NCBI RefSeq assembly: GCF_965198245.1
Contig: NZ_OZ240249.1
Location: 310,001-374,000 of the forward strand
Direction of reading: 5' to 3'
Origin: Poriferisodalis sp965198245
GTDB taxonomy: Bacteria > Actinomycetota > Acidimicrobiia > Acidimicrobiales > Poriferisodalaceae
Length of the DNA: 64,000 nt
Shown here: positions 41,494-50,645 of the stretch, in pieces
Numbering within the stretch: position 1 is the first letter of the stretch
Layout of the letters: the number at the start of each line of letters is the position of its first letter
Made by a program: the position numbers and the translations under genes
Notes under the pieces: model-generated
Databases searched by the model: none
What the model saw: the letters and a program-made list of their open reading frames with translations, nothing else
Told to the model about the DNA's origin: nothing

Positions 41494-42210
41494 ATGACGA
41501 CATCGGTACTGGTCGTAGACGACGAGCCGTCCTTCACCGAGGCCCTCACCGTGGGCTTGCGGCGCGAGGGCTTCGAGGTGCGCACTGCCGCTGACGGCCG
41601 GGCCGCCCTGGCTGAGATCAGCGAGTCCGAGCCCGATCTGGTGTTGCTGGACGTGATGCTGCCCGGCATGTCGGGCTTGGATGTCTGCCGGGAGATCCGC
41701 AAGTCGTCACGGGTGCCGCTCATCATGGTGACCGCTCGTGGCGAGGAGATCGATGCCGTCGTGGGCCTGGAGGTGGGTGCTGACGACTATGTCACCAAGC
41801 CGTACCGGCTGCGTGAGTTGGTGGCTCGCATGCGGGCGGTGCTGCGGCGCGCCTCGGACCAGCCGGTCGAGCCGGAGGGCGACACCATCTGTCTGATCGA
41901 GGGCGACGTGACGCTCGACATCGATCGACATGAGCTGCGGGTGGGCGGCGAGCTGGTTTCCCTGGCGCTGAAGGAATTCGAGCTGCTGGCCTACCTGCTG
42001 CAGAACGCCGGCCGGGTGGTGACCCGCGACAGCCTCATGCAAAACGTGTGGGGCTACGAGTACATCGGCGACACCAAGACGATTGACGTTCATGTGAAGC
42101 GGCTGCGGGCCAAGATCGAGGACGATCCGTCAAATCCGCAGCGGATCACGACCATTCGCGGCTTGGGCTATCGCTACGAGCGGAGTGCGGCGAGGCCCGA
42201 CACCTCATGA
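41494..42210 (+). CDS. regX3: Response regulator of the phosphate response (RegX3/PhoP-like)
   Basis: 238 residues from the ATG at 41494; a TTG at 41461 overlapping the kinase stop is also open. The receiver has V-V-D-D-E-P-S, L-L-D-V-M-L-P-G with the phosphate acceptor and V-T-A-R and Y-V-T-K-P-Y. The OmpR-type winged helix has L-K-E-F-E-L-L-A-Y-L-L and V-W-G-Y-E-Y, I-D-V-H-V-K-R-L-R. The 11-bp repeats upstream of pstS are likely its targets. Confidence 0.9.
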   Translation: MTTSVLVVDDEPSFTEALTVGLRREGFEVRTAADGRAALAEISESEPDLVLLDVMLPGMSGLDVCREIRKSSRVPLIMVTARGEEIDAVVGLEVGADDYVTKPYRLRELVARMRAVLRRASDQPVEPEGDTICLIEGDVTLDIDRHELRVGGELVSLALKEFELLAYLLQNAGRVVTRDSLMQNVWGYEYIGDTKTIDVHVKRLRAKIEDDPSNPQRITTIRGLGYRYERSAARPDTS

Positions 42211-42231
42211 GCCACCTATGACTGCGGGCTG

Positions 42232-43653
42232 ATGCAACCGTTCACCTGGCTCGCCCGCACGCACCTGCTGTCCGCCGCAGGCGATGCGCTGATCGCGATT
42301 GCGCTGGCCGGGTCGCTGTTCTTCAACTTGGATCCGGCTGCTGCGCGGCCCAAGGTGGCGTTGTACCTGCTGGTGACCATGGCGCCGTTCGCCGTGGTCG
42401 GGCCGCTTATTGGGCCGATGGTGGATCGTGCCCGCGGCGGGCGCCGGAGCATGATCATTGGTGCCGGCATTGCCCGTGCAGTCCTGGCGCTGCTGATGGT
42501 GCGCCACCTCGACTCGCTGCTGCTGTTCCCCGAGGCATTCGGTGCGCTGGTGGCGGGCAAGACGTACCACGTGGCCAAGAGCGCGGTGGTGCCGGGGCTG
42601 GTGCGTGAAGAACGCGACCTGGTGGAAGCGAACTCGAAGCTGATGTTGCTGAGCGGGCTGGGGGGTGCGCTTGCCGCTGGGCCGGGCGTGCTGTTGAGCT
42701 TGATCTCTTCGCGCTGGGTGCTGGTGCTGGCGTCGGTGGTCTTCGTGCTGATGACGTTCCCCGCTGCCCGGCTGCCCCGCACGGCTGTGCGGCCGCCGCG
42801 GTCGCACCCCGGCGAGGCGGGCCATGTGCCTCAGGTGCCTCAACCGGGACCGGTGCCTCGTCACGACCGTCCCCACAGCGACCCGTATTCCGAGCCGCGC
42901 GGTCCCCGTCGGCGGAGGCCGTCAGATCTCTACACCGGGCCGTGGGGCGACGAGGGAGGTGACGAGCCGGGCGGGCGGCGGAAGCCAGGCCCGCCGGCGG
43001 TGCCGAGACAGGCTCCCGCTGCGACGCGACGGGGCGGGATGCTGCTGGCGGGCTCGGCCATGGGCGTCGTGCGTGCCATGACCGGCTTCACGCTGTTTCT
43101 TATTGCGTTCTGGCTGCGTACCAACGATGCGGCGCCGTGGTGGTTCGGTTTCATGTTCACGGCGAGTGCTGTCGGCCAGTTAGTGGGCGCCGTGTCCGCG
43201 CCCTGGTTGCGACGCCGCATCCGTGAAGAAGTCCTGCTCGCCTGCACCCTTCTGCTGGCAGCCGTTGTGTCGTTCTATGTGGTGACGGCGCCCGATCGCG
43301 TATCGGTGCTGGGGCTGGCCATGGTGATTGGACTCATGTCCGCTCTGGGGAAGCTGTGCTTCGACGCGATCGTGCAGCGCGACGAGGCGCCTGCGGACCA
43401 TGGCCGCACGTTTGCCCGCTTCGAGACCCGCTTCCAGCTGATGTGGGTGATCGGCGCGCTGGTGCCGGTGGTTGCGCCGAACGGCATCCTGCCGCTGCGA
43501 GCCGGGGTGATGTTGCTGGGCATCGCCGCCACCGTGGCGGTGGTTCTCTACCTCGGGGGGCTGTGGGCGCTGGCTCGGGGCCGGCGTCCTCCTTCGGAGG
43601 TCATCGCCACCCGCGTGCGGACCCGCATCCGCCGCAAGAATCAGACGTCGTGA
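42232..43653 (+). CDS. Major facilitator superfamily transporter
   Basis: 473 residues. About 12 membrane segments; a V-D-R-A-R-G-G-R-R-S loop between helices 2 and 3 is the MFS motif. A central loop of about 75 residues is Pro/Arg/Gly-rich (R-P-P-R-S-H-P-G-E, H-S-D-P-Y-S-E-P-R). Substrate unknown. It begins 21 bases after the response regulator and may be co-transcribed, but a direct link to phosphate is not clear. Confidence 0.8.
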   Translation: MQPFTWLARTHLLSAAGDALIAIALAGSLFFNLDPAAARPKVALYLLVTMAPFAVVGPLIGPMVDRARGGRRSMIIGAGIARAVLALLMVRHLDSLLLFPEAFGALVAGKTYHVAKSAVVPGLVREERDLVEANSKLMLLSGLGGALAAGPGVLLSLISSRWVLVLASVVFVLMTFPAARLPRTAVRPPRSHPGEAGHVPQVPQPGPVPRHDRPHSDPYSEPRGPRRRRPSDLYTGPWGDEGGDEPGGRRKPGPPAVPRQAPAATRRGGMLLAGSAMGVVRAMTGFTLFLIAFWLRTNDAAPWWFGFMFTASAVGQLVGAVSAPWLRRRIREEVLLACTLLLAAVVSFYVVTAPDRVSVLGLAMVIGLMSALGKLCFDAIVQRDEAPADHGRTFARFETRFQLMWVIGALVPVVAPNGILPLRAGVMLLGIAATVAVVLYLGGLWALARGRRPPSEVIATRVRTRIRRKNQTS

Positions 43654-43741
43654 CTCGCCGTGGTAACTGGTCAAGTGGCAGGTTGAGGCGGGCCAGCCAC
43701 AGGCCGGCCAGCCAGAGGCGAGGTGCCGCAAGAACGTCGGG

Positions 43742-44983
43742 CTAGAGCGGCAGATCGAGGCGGGCTAGCCACAGGCCGGGCGCCGCAAGCTCGTTGGGTG
43801 TCGGGAGCGCCCCTTGTTCCCACAGGCGGGCCAAGCCCTCCCGGCCCGCTCGTTCGGTCACGCCGGCAACGAATTTGTCGCCCCGGTCGCGGGCTTCGGC
43901 GCTCAGCCGCACTCCCAGCAGTCGGTCGGCGAAGTCGGTTCCCTGCGCGGCAACCTGGCGCCGCCGCACGGCCTCGCTCAGTGCGCCGAAGCCACCGATG
44001 AGCCGGGGCCCCGCCTGTATAACCACATCATCGACATAGGCGTGGACGACGCTCAGCAGCGTCTCGAGCCGTTGCACGGTGTCGTTCTGGCTGTCATCTC
44101 GTGACACGCCCAGCAGCAGCTCGGGGTTGCCGAAGATGCGCTGGAACTGGGTGTTCATCTGCTGGGATGCATCCGGGCCGTCGGCGAGTGCTGTGAGGTC
44201 GAGGTCCAGGTCGTCAAGGGTGGGCTCACTGCGGCGGAAGCCATCCACGTAGCGGTGCAGCAACCTGTCCAGCTCGGCATGGACGTGTGTCACCGACAGC
44301 ACCGAGTGCATGGCGTGCTCCCGGATGGCAACCCAGAGCATCACGTCGTCGACATCGAGGCTCCATTCGCCGGCGAAGTCGGTGATGTTGGCGGGCACGA
44401 TGAGCACCCGGTCGTGCTGGCGGGGCACACCGAGGTCCGAGTTGCCGAATGCCTTGGCGGCGAGGTGGCCGGCCATCATGCCGGCGGTCATGGCCACGGT
44501 CATCGGGCTCATCATGCGGAGCAGGCCGGCGAAGGGGTCCATGCTGTGTTCTTGACTGTGTTCTTGGCCGCGGTCTTGGTCGCTGGCCAGGCGTTCGGAC
44601 AGGCGATCCATGAGGGGGCGGATGGTTTCGAGGGCGTCGTTGGCCCACCCCGAGCGGGTGACAGGATCGGTGCGTGGGGGACGGCCGCCGGATGTGGGAT
44701 CGAGGTTGGTGACATGCGCCACATGCAGTTCTGCTACCCGGCTGATCTCGCTGAGGCGGTGCCGGACGACTGGGTCGACGTTGTGTTCGATCTTGCCGCC
44801 GGTGGCGAGTTGGTTGGCGGCCTGCCGGGCGCCTTCCCAGAGGTTTGCGTCATTGCCCAGGAGCGCGGCGATGTCGCCGAGGAACGGGATGCCCGAAAAC
44901 GGGTTGTCGTCGTCGTCGGGAGGGGCCACAACGGCATGGTACGGCTGGGCGAACAGGCCGAGGGCGTCGCCGGGATCGGGCAT
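43742..44983 (-). CDS. DUF2342/zincin-2-like protein, zinc motif altered
   Basis: 413 residues from the ATG at 44983. The sequence follows the actinobacterial DUF2342 family (G-N-S-D-L-G-V-P-R, V-P-A-N-I-T-D-F-A, D-P-D-A-S-Q-Q-M). In family members with a likely metal site the helix carries H-E-x-x-H; here the same place reads W-V-A-I-R-E-H-A-M-H-S, so the first His is Arg. It may lack protease activity. The last 60 residues are basic and Gly/Leu-rich. It is divergent from the reductase-like gene. Confidence 0.75.
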   Translation of the reverse strand: MPDPGDALGLFAQPYHAVVAPPDDDDNPFSGIPFLGDIAALLGNDANLWEGARQAANQLATGGKIEHNVDPVVRHRLSEISRVAELHVAHVTNLDPTSGGRPPRTDPVTRSGWANDALETIRPLMDRLSERLASDQDRGQEHSQEHSMDPFAGLLRMMSPMTVAMTAGMMAGHLAAKAFGNSDLGVPRQHDRVLIVPANITDFAGEWSLDVDDVMLWVAIREHAMHSVLSVTHVHAELDRLLHRYVDGFRRSEPTLDDLDLDLTALADGPDASQQMNTQFQRIFGNPELLLGVSRDDSQNDTVQRLETLLSVVHAYVDDVVIQAGPRLIGGFGALSEAVRRRQVAAQGTDFADRLLGVRLSAEARDRGDKFVAGVTERAGREGLARLWEQGALPTPNELAAPGLWLARLDLPL

Positions 44984-45021
44984 GGTAGGGCTGGGCGCAC
45001 CGGCTGGGGCATCGTAGGGAT

Positions 45022-45987
45022 ATGACCCCACGTATCGCGGTGACGGGCGCGGGCGGCGTAATCGGCGCCCGGGTGCTGCAGTGGTTGGCTGAGTCGTTCG
45101 ACGAAGTCGTGGATATCGACGATGCCGGCGCGGCCGGCGCGGCTGGCGGGGATGACCTGTTCGGCGCCGAGGTACTGGTGCACTTGCGGTTGACACGTGA
45201 GGTGACCACGGATCGTCTGCGCCGGGTGCTCGCAGTTGCGGACGAGGTCAAACATCTGACGCTGGTGTCGAGCGCCGCCGTCTACGGGGCGTGGCCGAAC
45301 CATCCGACGCCGATCTCGGAGGACGTGCCGGTGCGGCCGAATCTCGAGTCGTCGTTCGCCGTGCACCAGGCCGATGCCGAACGCACGGTCCTGGACTGGC
45401 GTGATGCTGATCCAGCCCGCACGGTGGCGATTCTGCGGCCGGCGCCTGTGGTTTCGAGCGGCATCGGGGGGCCGATCGGCGAGGCGATGCTTGCCGCAGC
45501 GCCCATTCGCACTGGAAGCGACGATCCGCCAGTGCAGTTCCTGCACTTGGACGACCTGGCGTCCGCCGTGGTGCTCGCCACGCAGCGCCGCCTGTCGGGC
45601 GTGTTCAACGTGGCCCCTGACGGCTGGCTGTCGCCCGGTGAGCTGCGGGCCCTGCTGGGGGCTCGGCCCAAGATCCGCCTGCCCATGCCGTTGCCCAAGC
45701 GGCTCGACCGCTACGTGGCCAGCCGGGTCGGCCATTCCGCCCCCGAAGGACTGCTGCCGTACACCCGCTACAGCTGGGTAGTGGCCAACGATCGGCTCCG
45801 TGCGGAGGGCTGGACGCCCCGCTACAGCAGTGCTCAGGCGTACGTGATTGCCGACGTCGGAATGCCCTGGGACGACCTCAATGCGCGCCAGCGCCAGCAC
45901 GCCATGTTGGTCGGCGCAGGGGCTGCTGTGGTGGCCGGAGGGTGGGCTGCCGCGGCCTGGCTCCGGCGCTCCTACGCTTTGCGATGA
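45022..45987 (+). CDS. NAD-dependent epimerase/dehydratase-like protein with C-terminal helix
   Basis: 321 residues. The Rossmann motif V-T-G-A-G-G-V-I-G is at residues 7-15, and S-S-A-A-V-Y-G-A near 90 is the usual SDR serine strand. Where extended SDRs carry Y-x-x-x-K, this has F-A-V-H-Q, so both Tyr and Lys are missing. The final 30 residues are a hydrophobic helix with a basic end (W-L-R-R-S-Y). A catalytic role is doubtful. moaE overlaps its stop (ATGA). Confidence 0.75.
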   Translation: MTPRIAVTGAGGVIGARVLQWLAESFDEVVDIDDAGAAGAAGGDDLFGAEVLVHLRLTREVTTDRLRRVLAVADEVKHLTLVSSAAVYGAWPNHPTPISEDVPVRPNLESSFAVHQADAERTVLDWRDADPARTVAILRPAPVVSSGIGGPIGEAMLAAAPIRTGSDDPPVQFLHLDDLASAVVLATQRRLSGVFNVAPDGWLSPGELRALLGARPKIRLPMPLPKRLDRYVASRVGHSAPEGLLPYTRYSWVVANDRLRAEGWTPRYSSAQAYVIADVGMPWDDLNARQRQHAMLVGAGAAVVAGGWAAAAWLRRSYALR

Positions 45988-46454
45988 TGATGGTGCCGCC
46001 GCAGCACGACACTTGGGTGGAATTGACGCCCGAGGAGCTGCCGATCGCGGCCATCTATGACTGGGCGCTCGACCCGGAGGCTGGGGCGGTGGTGCTGTTC
46101 TCGGGCACAGTCCGTGACCATGCCGAGCACCGCACGGGTGTTACGCAGTTGGTCTATGAGGCGTACGAGTCGGAGGTTGGGGCGCGGCTTGCCGACATCG
46201 CTGGCGAGATGCGGCAGCGGTGGCCGAGCGTGCGCAAGGCGGCGCTGTTGCATCGGGTGGGGACGCTGTGCCTGACCGAGAGCTCGGTGGTGGTGGCCGC
46301 TTCGGCTCCGCATCGTGATGCAGCATTCGAAGCCGCCCGGTTCGGTATCGATACCTTGAAGGCCACGGTGCCGATCTGGAAGCAAGAACATCACGACGGC
46401 GGAACCGACTGGGGTTTGCAGTCGCAGCCGATCGCGCAAGTGCCCGGGTCATGA
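45984..46454 (+). CDS. moaE: Molybdopterin synthase catalytic subunit
   Basis: 156 residues, ATG 45984 overlapping the upstream stop. It shows F-S-G-T-V-R-D-H-A, Y-E-A-Y-E-S-E, H-R-V-G-T-L, H-R-D-A-A-F-E-A and L-K-A-T-V-P-I-W-K-Q-E, the MoaE core with its lysine. MoaE with MoaD puts sulfur into precursor Z to make molybdopterin. No moaD is near. The following gene overlaps its stop (ATGA at 46451). Confidence 0.93.
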   Translation: MMMVPPQHDTWVELTPEELPIAAIYDWALDPEAGAVVLFSGTVRDHAEHRTGVTQLVYEAYESEVGARLADIAGEMRQRWPSVRKAALLHRVGTLCLTESSVVVAASAPHRDAAFEAARFGIDTLKATVPIWKQEHHDGGTDWGLQSQPIAQVPGS

Positions 46455-47515
46455 GCCCGCTGCTGTTTCTGGCTATCGCCATAGTGGTGCCGTTGTTGGG
46501 AATGGCTGTGCTGGGTGTGGGCGCCCGCTTGAAGAGCCAGCGTGTGACCGACGACGAAACCGAGCCGTTCCGGCGGAGGTTGGCGTCGATTGCTCCCCGA
46601 TCGTCGGGTGGGCGATCATTGGGCACACCGGGGCTGGTGCAGATGATGCGGCGGCTGAGGGGCGCACGAGGCGCTGACCCGGCCGACGCGAGTGATTCGG
46701 CTGTTGAAGCGGCGGCGGACAACGCGGGAACAAGAGGCGCAGCGGACAGCGCGGCGTCTGACGCTGGGACGGCTGGGAACGATAGGGGCAGAAGGCGCCG
46801 GCGCGGTCGGCGGCGGCAGCGCACCCAACGGCCCGAGACAACAACAATCGGCGTAGTTCGCCCCAGGGCCACGACTGCCAGCGTCCGGCTGATCGAACGT
46901 GAGTACTCGTTGCCGCTGCTGCCACCCTTCAGCGACGAACTGGACGATCCCGCTTGGCAGCGACGGGATCCACGCAGGCATGCACCGGCCCGACGACCCG
47001 AAGCCGTGCAACCGCCGGCCCGAACGACGGAGCCTCCGGCCAGTTCAACCCAGCCAGGCTTCGGTACTGCACAGTCGCCGGCCGATGCGACGCAGCGCTC
47101 GGAGCGGTCGTCGGCTGGTTCGGCTCAGCCCGGGGCGGGCTCTGCACTGTCGTCGGCTGGTTCAGCACGGTCGCCGGCTGATGCGGCGCAGGCCTCGGCG
47201 CGCTCGGCACGGTCGCCGACTTCCAGTATTCGCCTCCTACCCGCACAGGGGAGCGGCCGAGACCAAGATCAGAATCGACGGCCCGTCTCAAGCCCGGCAG
47301 CCGATGGCCGTCCTGGTGCCGTGCGTCGTGATGCTGGCCGCCGCGTAACCAGCACAGTTGGCGCTGCTCTGACCGCCCCCACAGCTCCGGAGCCCCCGCA
47401 GGCTGCGCCCCAGTTCAAGGGCACAGTGCGGCTCGTGGAGGTCCAGACTCCAATCGTGCCTCCACGCAACGAACGGGTCACATCTCGCAATCAAAGGCGT
47501 CGTCCTGGCTCGTGA
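46451..47515 (+). CDS. Membrane-anchored, largely disordered protein
   Basis: 354 residues. An N-terminal helix (L-F-L-A-I-A-I-V-V-P-L-L) is followed by about 300 residues of low complexity: an Arg-rich patch (R-G-R-R-R-R-R-G-R-R-R-Q-R), Ala/Asp and Ser/Pro/Ala stretches with repeated S-S-A-G-S-A. Small ordered ends include G-T-V-R-L-V-E-V. I do not recognise a family. It overlaps moaE before it and mreB after it, so it may belong to the mreB region. Confidence 0.65.
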   Translation: MSPLLFLAIAIVVPLLGMAVLGVGARLKSQRVTDDETEPFRRRLASIAPRSSGGRSLGTPGLVQMMRRLRGARGADPADASDSAVEAAADNAGTRGAADSAASDAGTAGNDRGRRRRRGRRRQRTQRPETTTIGVVRPRATTASVRLIEREYSLPLLPPFSDELDDPAWQRRDPRRHAPARRPEAVQPPARTTEPPASSTQPGFGTAQSPADATQRSERSSAGSAQPGAGSALSSAGSARSPADAAQASARSARSPTSSIRLLPAQGSGRDQDQNRRPVSSPAADGRPGAVRRDAGRRVTSTVGAALTAPTAPEPPQAAPQFKGTVRLVEVQTPIVPPRNERVTSRNQRRRPGS

Positions 47516-48509
47516 CCTGGCGATCGATCTCGGCACCGCGAACACGCTGGTGTACGAGCGGGGACGCGGCATCGTGTTCAACGAGCCGTCGGTCATCGCT
47601 CTCAATGAGCGTTCGGGCGACGTGCTGTCGGTCGGGCGCGAAGCGTGGCAGATGATCGGGCGCACGCCCAGCTACATCATCGCTGCACGACCGCTGCGCA
47701 ACGGTGCCATCACTGACTTCGACATCACCCAGCGGATGATCCGGCTCATCCTCCAAGGCGTCGGTGTCGGCCGCTTCGGCCGGACCCGTGTCGCTGTCTG
47801 CGTGCCGTCGCTCATCACGCCGGTGGAACGGCGTGCGGTGATCGAGGCTGCGCGTCGAGCTGGTGCGTCCGACGTCCGGCTCATCGAGCAGCCGATCGCC
47901 GCGGCCATCGGCTCCGGCCTGCCGATCCACGAGCCCACCGGCTCGCTGGTGATCGACATCGGTGGCGGCACCGCCGAGATCGCGATGGTGTCGCTAGGCG
48001 GCATGGTGTCGCTGCGTGCGGTGCGGGTGGGGTCGTTCGACTTCGACACTGCATTGATGAACTACTCACGACGTGTGCACGGCATCGCCATCGGCGAGCG
48101 CACCGCCGAGGAACTGAAGATCAGCATCGGGTCGGCGTGGCCGATCGACGACAAGTTCGACGCCGAAGTGAAGGGGCGCGACCTGACGACGGGGCTGCCC
48201 CGCACGTTCCTCATCACACCGACCGAGGTGCGATCGGCGCTGGCAGACACGGTGGAGCTCATCGTGGAGGCCGTGCTGGAGTGCTTGGGCGAGGCGCCGC
48301 CGGAGCTGGCACAGGACCTCATTCACACCGGTGCCCTGATGGTCGGCGGCGGGTCTCTGCTTCGGGGGCTGGACCAACGCATCGCATCTGAGGCTCGGGT
48401 GCCGGTGCTGCGGTCGGAGTCGCCGCTTGAGACGGTGGTGCTGGGTGCGGGCCGAGCGCTCGAGAACTTCGAAGCGCTGCACGCCTCGCACACCATTCCC
48501 GGCCGGTAG
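47505..48509 (+). CDS. mreB: Rod-shape determining protein MreB
   Basis: 334 residues if the CTG at 47505 is the start. The next residues A-R-D-L-A-I-D-L-G-T-A-N-T-L-V-Y are the canonical MreB N-terminus, and aaagg lies seven bases upstream. There is no ATG, GTG or TTG in this stretch, and the later ATG-less GTG at 47550 would remove the phosphate-1 loop. The rest has D-I-G-G-G-T-A-E, G-G-G-S-L-L-R-G and E-E-L-K-I-S-I-G-S-A. MreB polymers guide cell-wall synthesis. It overlaps the disordered protein gene by 11 bases. Confidence 0.9.
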   Translation: MARDLAIDLGTANTLVYERGRGIVFNEPSVIALNERSGDVLSVGREAWQMIGRTPSYIIAARPLRNGAITDFDITQRMIRLILQGVGVGRFGRTRVAVCVPSLITPVERRAVIEAARRAGASDVRLIEQPIAAAIGSGLPIHEPTGSLVIDIGGGTAEIAMVSLGGMVSLRAVRVGSFDFDTALMNYSRRVHGIAIGERTAEELKISIGSAWPIDDKFDAEVKGRDLTTGLPRTFLITPTEVRSALADTVELIVEAVLECLGEAPPELAQDLIHTGALMVGGGSLLRGLDQRIASEARVPVLRSESPLETVVLGAGRALENFEALHASHTIPGR

Positions 48510-48525
48510 CGGACCGTCCGCAGCG

Positions 48526-49854
48526 GTGGCGTCCGCTGGGGTGGTGCGTCGGGCTGTCTTCTGGGCGACCGCATTGATGTTGCTGGCGGTCGCGGGCTGC
48601 TCGGGATCGCCTTCTGAACCAGAGCCAACGTTCCGGCCGCAACCGGCTCCCGCCGACGGCTTCGACGTAGGCACGTTGACCTTGGGTGTGTTGGTTGACC
48701 TGTCGGGCCCAGCCGCCGAGGCGGATCGTGCGGCGCTCGCCGGCGTGCGGGCCTACTGGGCTGGGGTCAATGCTCGTGGCGGGGTGGCGCAGCTGTACTC
48801 GGTCGAGTTGTCGGTGAGGGACCTAGGCGATGTTGAAGCGGCCGCTGCCGCGCTCGAGGGGTGGGACATAGCAGCGCTGGCCTACGTGAGCGCGGGCGTC
48901 GACACGGCCGAGCTCACCAGGCCTGGTCGCACCTCGTCCGGCGCTCCATCCGAAGTCTCGTCTGACGTCTCGCTCACGCACTTGCCCCTTCCGGCCGTGC
49001 CCGCGGTGGCCACGCTCGGCGGTGAGGACCTGGCCTGGGTGCTCACATCGACAACGCCGGTGGAGCTGACCACGGTGGCCCTGCTGGACCGATTCCGAGC
49101 GAGCGGTCCGGGGGCGACCTGGTGCGTCGTGGTGGACGGCTCACACCTGGGCAGTCAGGTTGCGGCAGCGGCCCATGTGGCGGGCGCGGCCCGTGAGACG
49201 GTGCCGGCGATGCTCGACCTCGACGTGGGCGAGATCGAGGTGCTCGACCTGTCTGCATCTGTGTTCGACGTCGCCGATGCGGTCGCCGACCGACGTTGCC
49301 GCTACGTCTTGGTCGAGGTTGCCGAGCCGAGGGCGACCGGTGTGCTTGAACAGCTGCCACCGAACCTGACCGTGGTGCGGCGCGCCACCCTGGCTGGCGA
49401 ACTTGAACTGCCGGCGCAGGTAGAGCTGTTCATCGACCCGGCGCCGCCGTGGACGGCCGGCCAGTCCGCTGTGATGGACGCTTTCGCCGCCGACTGGGCA
49501 AGCTTCGCCTCTGGCTCGCAGCCTGTCTCGGGCACGCGGGCTGGATGGCTGTCGCAGCTGCGCCTGCACGCACTGCTGGAGGACGCATTCGCTGGCGGCG
49601 ACGTGAGCCGTGAGCTACTGGTGGAGCTCTCCGGACTTGTCGAGCCGGTCGATCCCGATCGCAACACGCTGCCCGGCGTGGCCCGCCTCGGCATGGACAT
49701 CTCCGAGCCGGTCGGCGGCGGTCCGTTGCGCACGCTCCGTCTCTACGGACGCAGCGACGTCGGCGCAGACGCCCGCGGACTGCGCCAAGTACTCCTCTAC
49801 GACGCAACACGCTTCGTGGAGGAACTGCGAGACCGCCTCAGCACCCGCGGCTAG
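48526..49854 (+). CDS. Substrate-binding-like lipoprotein
   Basis: 442 residues from the GTG at 48526; GTG 48541 or 48544 are equally possible. The signal peptide ends in L-A-V-A-G-C, a lipobox. The mature part resembles branched-chain amino acid-binding (Peripla_BP_6) proteins: L-G-V-L-V-D-L-S-G-P-A-A-E-A-D, A-G-V-R-A-Y-W-A-G-V-N-A-R-G-G-V, and later L-Y-G-R. No transporter genes are adjacent, so a sensing role is possible. It follows mreB by 17 bases. Confidence 0.7.
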   Translation: MASAGVVRRAVFWATALMLLAVAGCSGSPSEPEPTFRPQPAPADGFDVGTLTLGVLVDLSGPAAEADRAALAGVRAYWAGVNARGGVAQLYSVELSVRDLGDVEAAAAALEGWDIAALAYVSAGVDTAELTRPGRTSSGAPSEVSSDVSLTHLPLPAVPAVATLGGEDLAWVLTSTTPVELTTVALLDRFRASGPGATWCVVVDGSHLGSQVAAAAHVAGAARETVPAMLDLDVGEIEVLDLSASVFDVADAVADRRCRYVLVEVAEPRATGVLEQLPPNLTVVRRATLAGELELPAQVELFIDPAPPWTAGQSAVMDAFAADWASFASGSQPVSGTRAGWLSQLRLHALLEDAFAGGDVSRELLVELSGLVEPVDPDRNTLPGVARLGMDISEPVGGGPLRTLRLYGRSDVGADARGLRQVLLYDATRFVEELRDRLSTRG

Positions 49855-49991
49855 ACGAGCTTGTGTCCCGTATGTCGGTGCATGGGAGTGGGGGCATCCG
49901 TGCTTCAAACAGATGCAGCGCTTCGTGCGCTGGCGGGTCGGCGGGTCAGCGGTCAGGCAGGGCAGGGCAGGGCACGAATCCGGCAGCGCTG

Positions 49992-50645
49992 TCAGTGGAC
50001 AGGCACGCCGAGCAATTCGCCGGCGACGGCTCGCACCTGGCGGTCACGGTCCTCGAGCGCCGCTCGCACGGCGTCGACGGCACGGTCATTGTCGAACTGG
50101 TGCAGGCCTAGCAGCGCCCGGCGCCGGATCTGAGGACGATCCTCCATGGCGGCCAACAGGACTTCGAGCGCCATCGCCTGGGCAGCATCGGGGCCTGCGT
50201 CAGCATCCAAGCCCGCGGCAATCGCACCCAGCGCCGCGACAGCACTCTCACGGCACAGCGGATCATCGTGCCCACGGGCAACCTGGCACAGCTCCTCAAC
50301 CGGCCTAGGATCCCGGTCACGCTCACCGAGCGCAGCCGCCGCAGCCTCCACGACTGACGCATCCGGATCGCTCAGCAGCCCCACAAGCTCGACCTCGACC
50401 GGTGCCAATTCCGCAGCACGGCACCGCACCGCCGCTGCCTCATCCCCCAGCGCCCGCCTGACCTGGGCGACCTGCAGCTCACCGCAGCGCGCCAGCGCCC
50501 CGAGCGCCGCCGCTCGCACGGCCGCCGCGCTGTCAGAAAGCAGCCGCTCGGCGACCGCAGCCTCGCCCCGGTGCCCGGCCACTACCGCCTCGAGCCGGCG
50601 TGCATAGGCATCGTCCGCCGCCTCGCCGAGCCCACCGCCACTCAT
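49992..50645 (-). CDS. HEAT-repeat protein
   Basis: 217 residues from the ATG at 50645. Repeating helical pairs with A-A-V-R-x-A-A-L-G-A-L-A, V-V-E-A-A-A-A-A-L-G and R-E-S-A-V-A-A-L-G-A-I-A patterns are characteristic of HEAT/PBS-lyase repeats, which bind proteins. No active site is present. Its start overlaps the stop of the small membrane protein (ATGA). Confidence 0.75.
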   Translation of the reverse strand: MSGGGLGEAADDAYARRLEAVVAGHRGEAAVAERLLSDSAAAVRAAALGALARCGELQVAQVRRALGDEAAAVRCRAAELAPVEVELVGLLSDPDASVVEAAAAALGERDRDPRPVEELCQVARGHDDPLCRESAVAALGAIAAGLDADAGPDAAQAMALEVLLAAMEDRPQIRRRALLGLHQFDNDRAVDAVRAALEDRDRQVRAVAGELLGVPVH

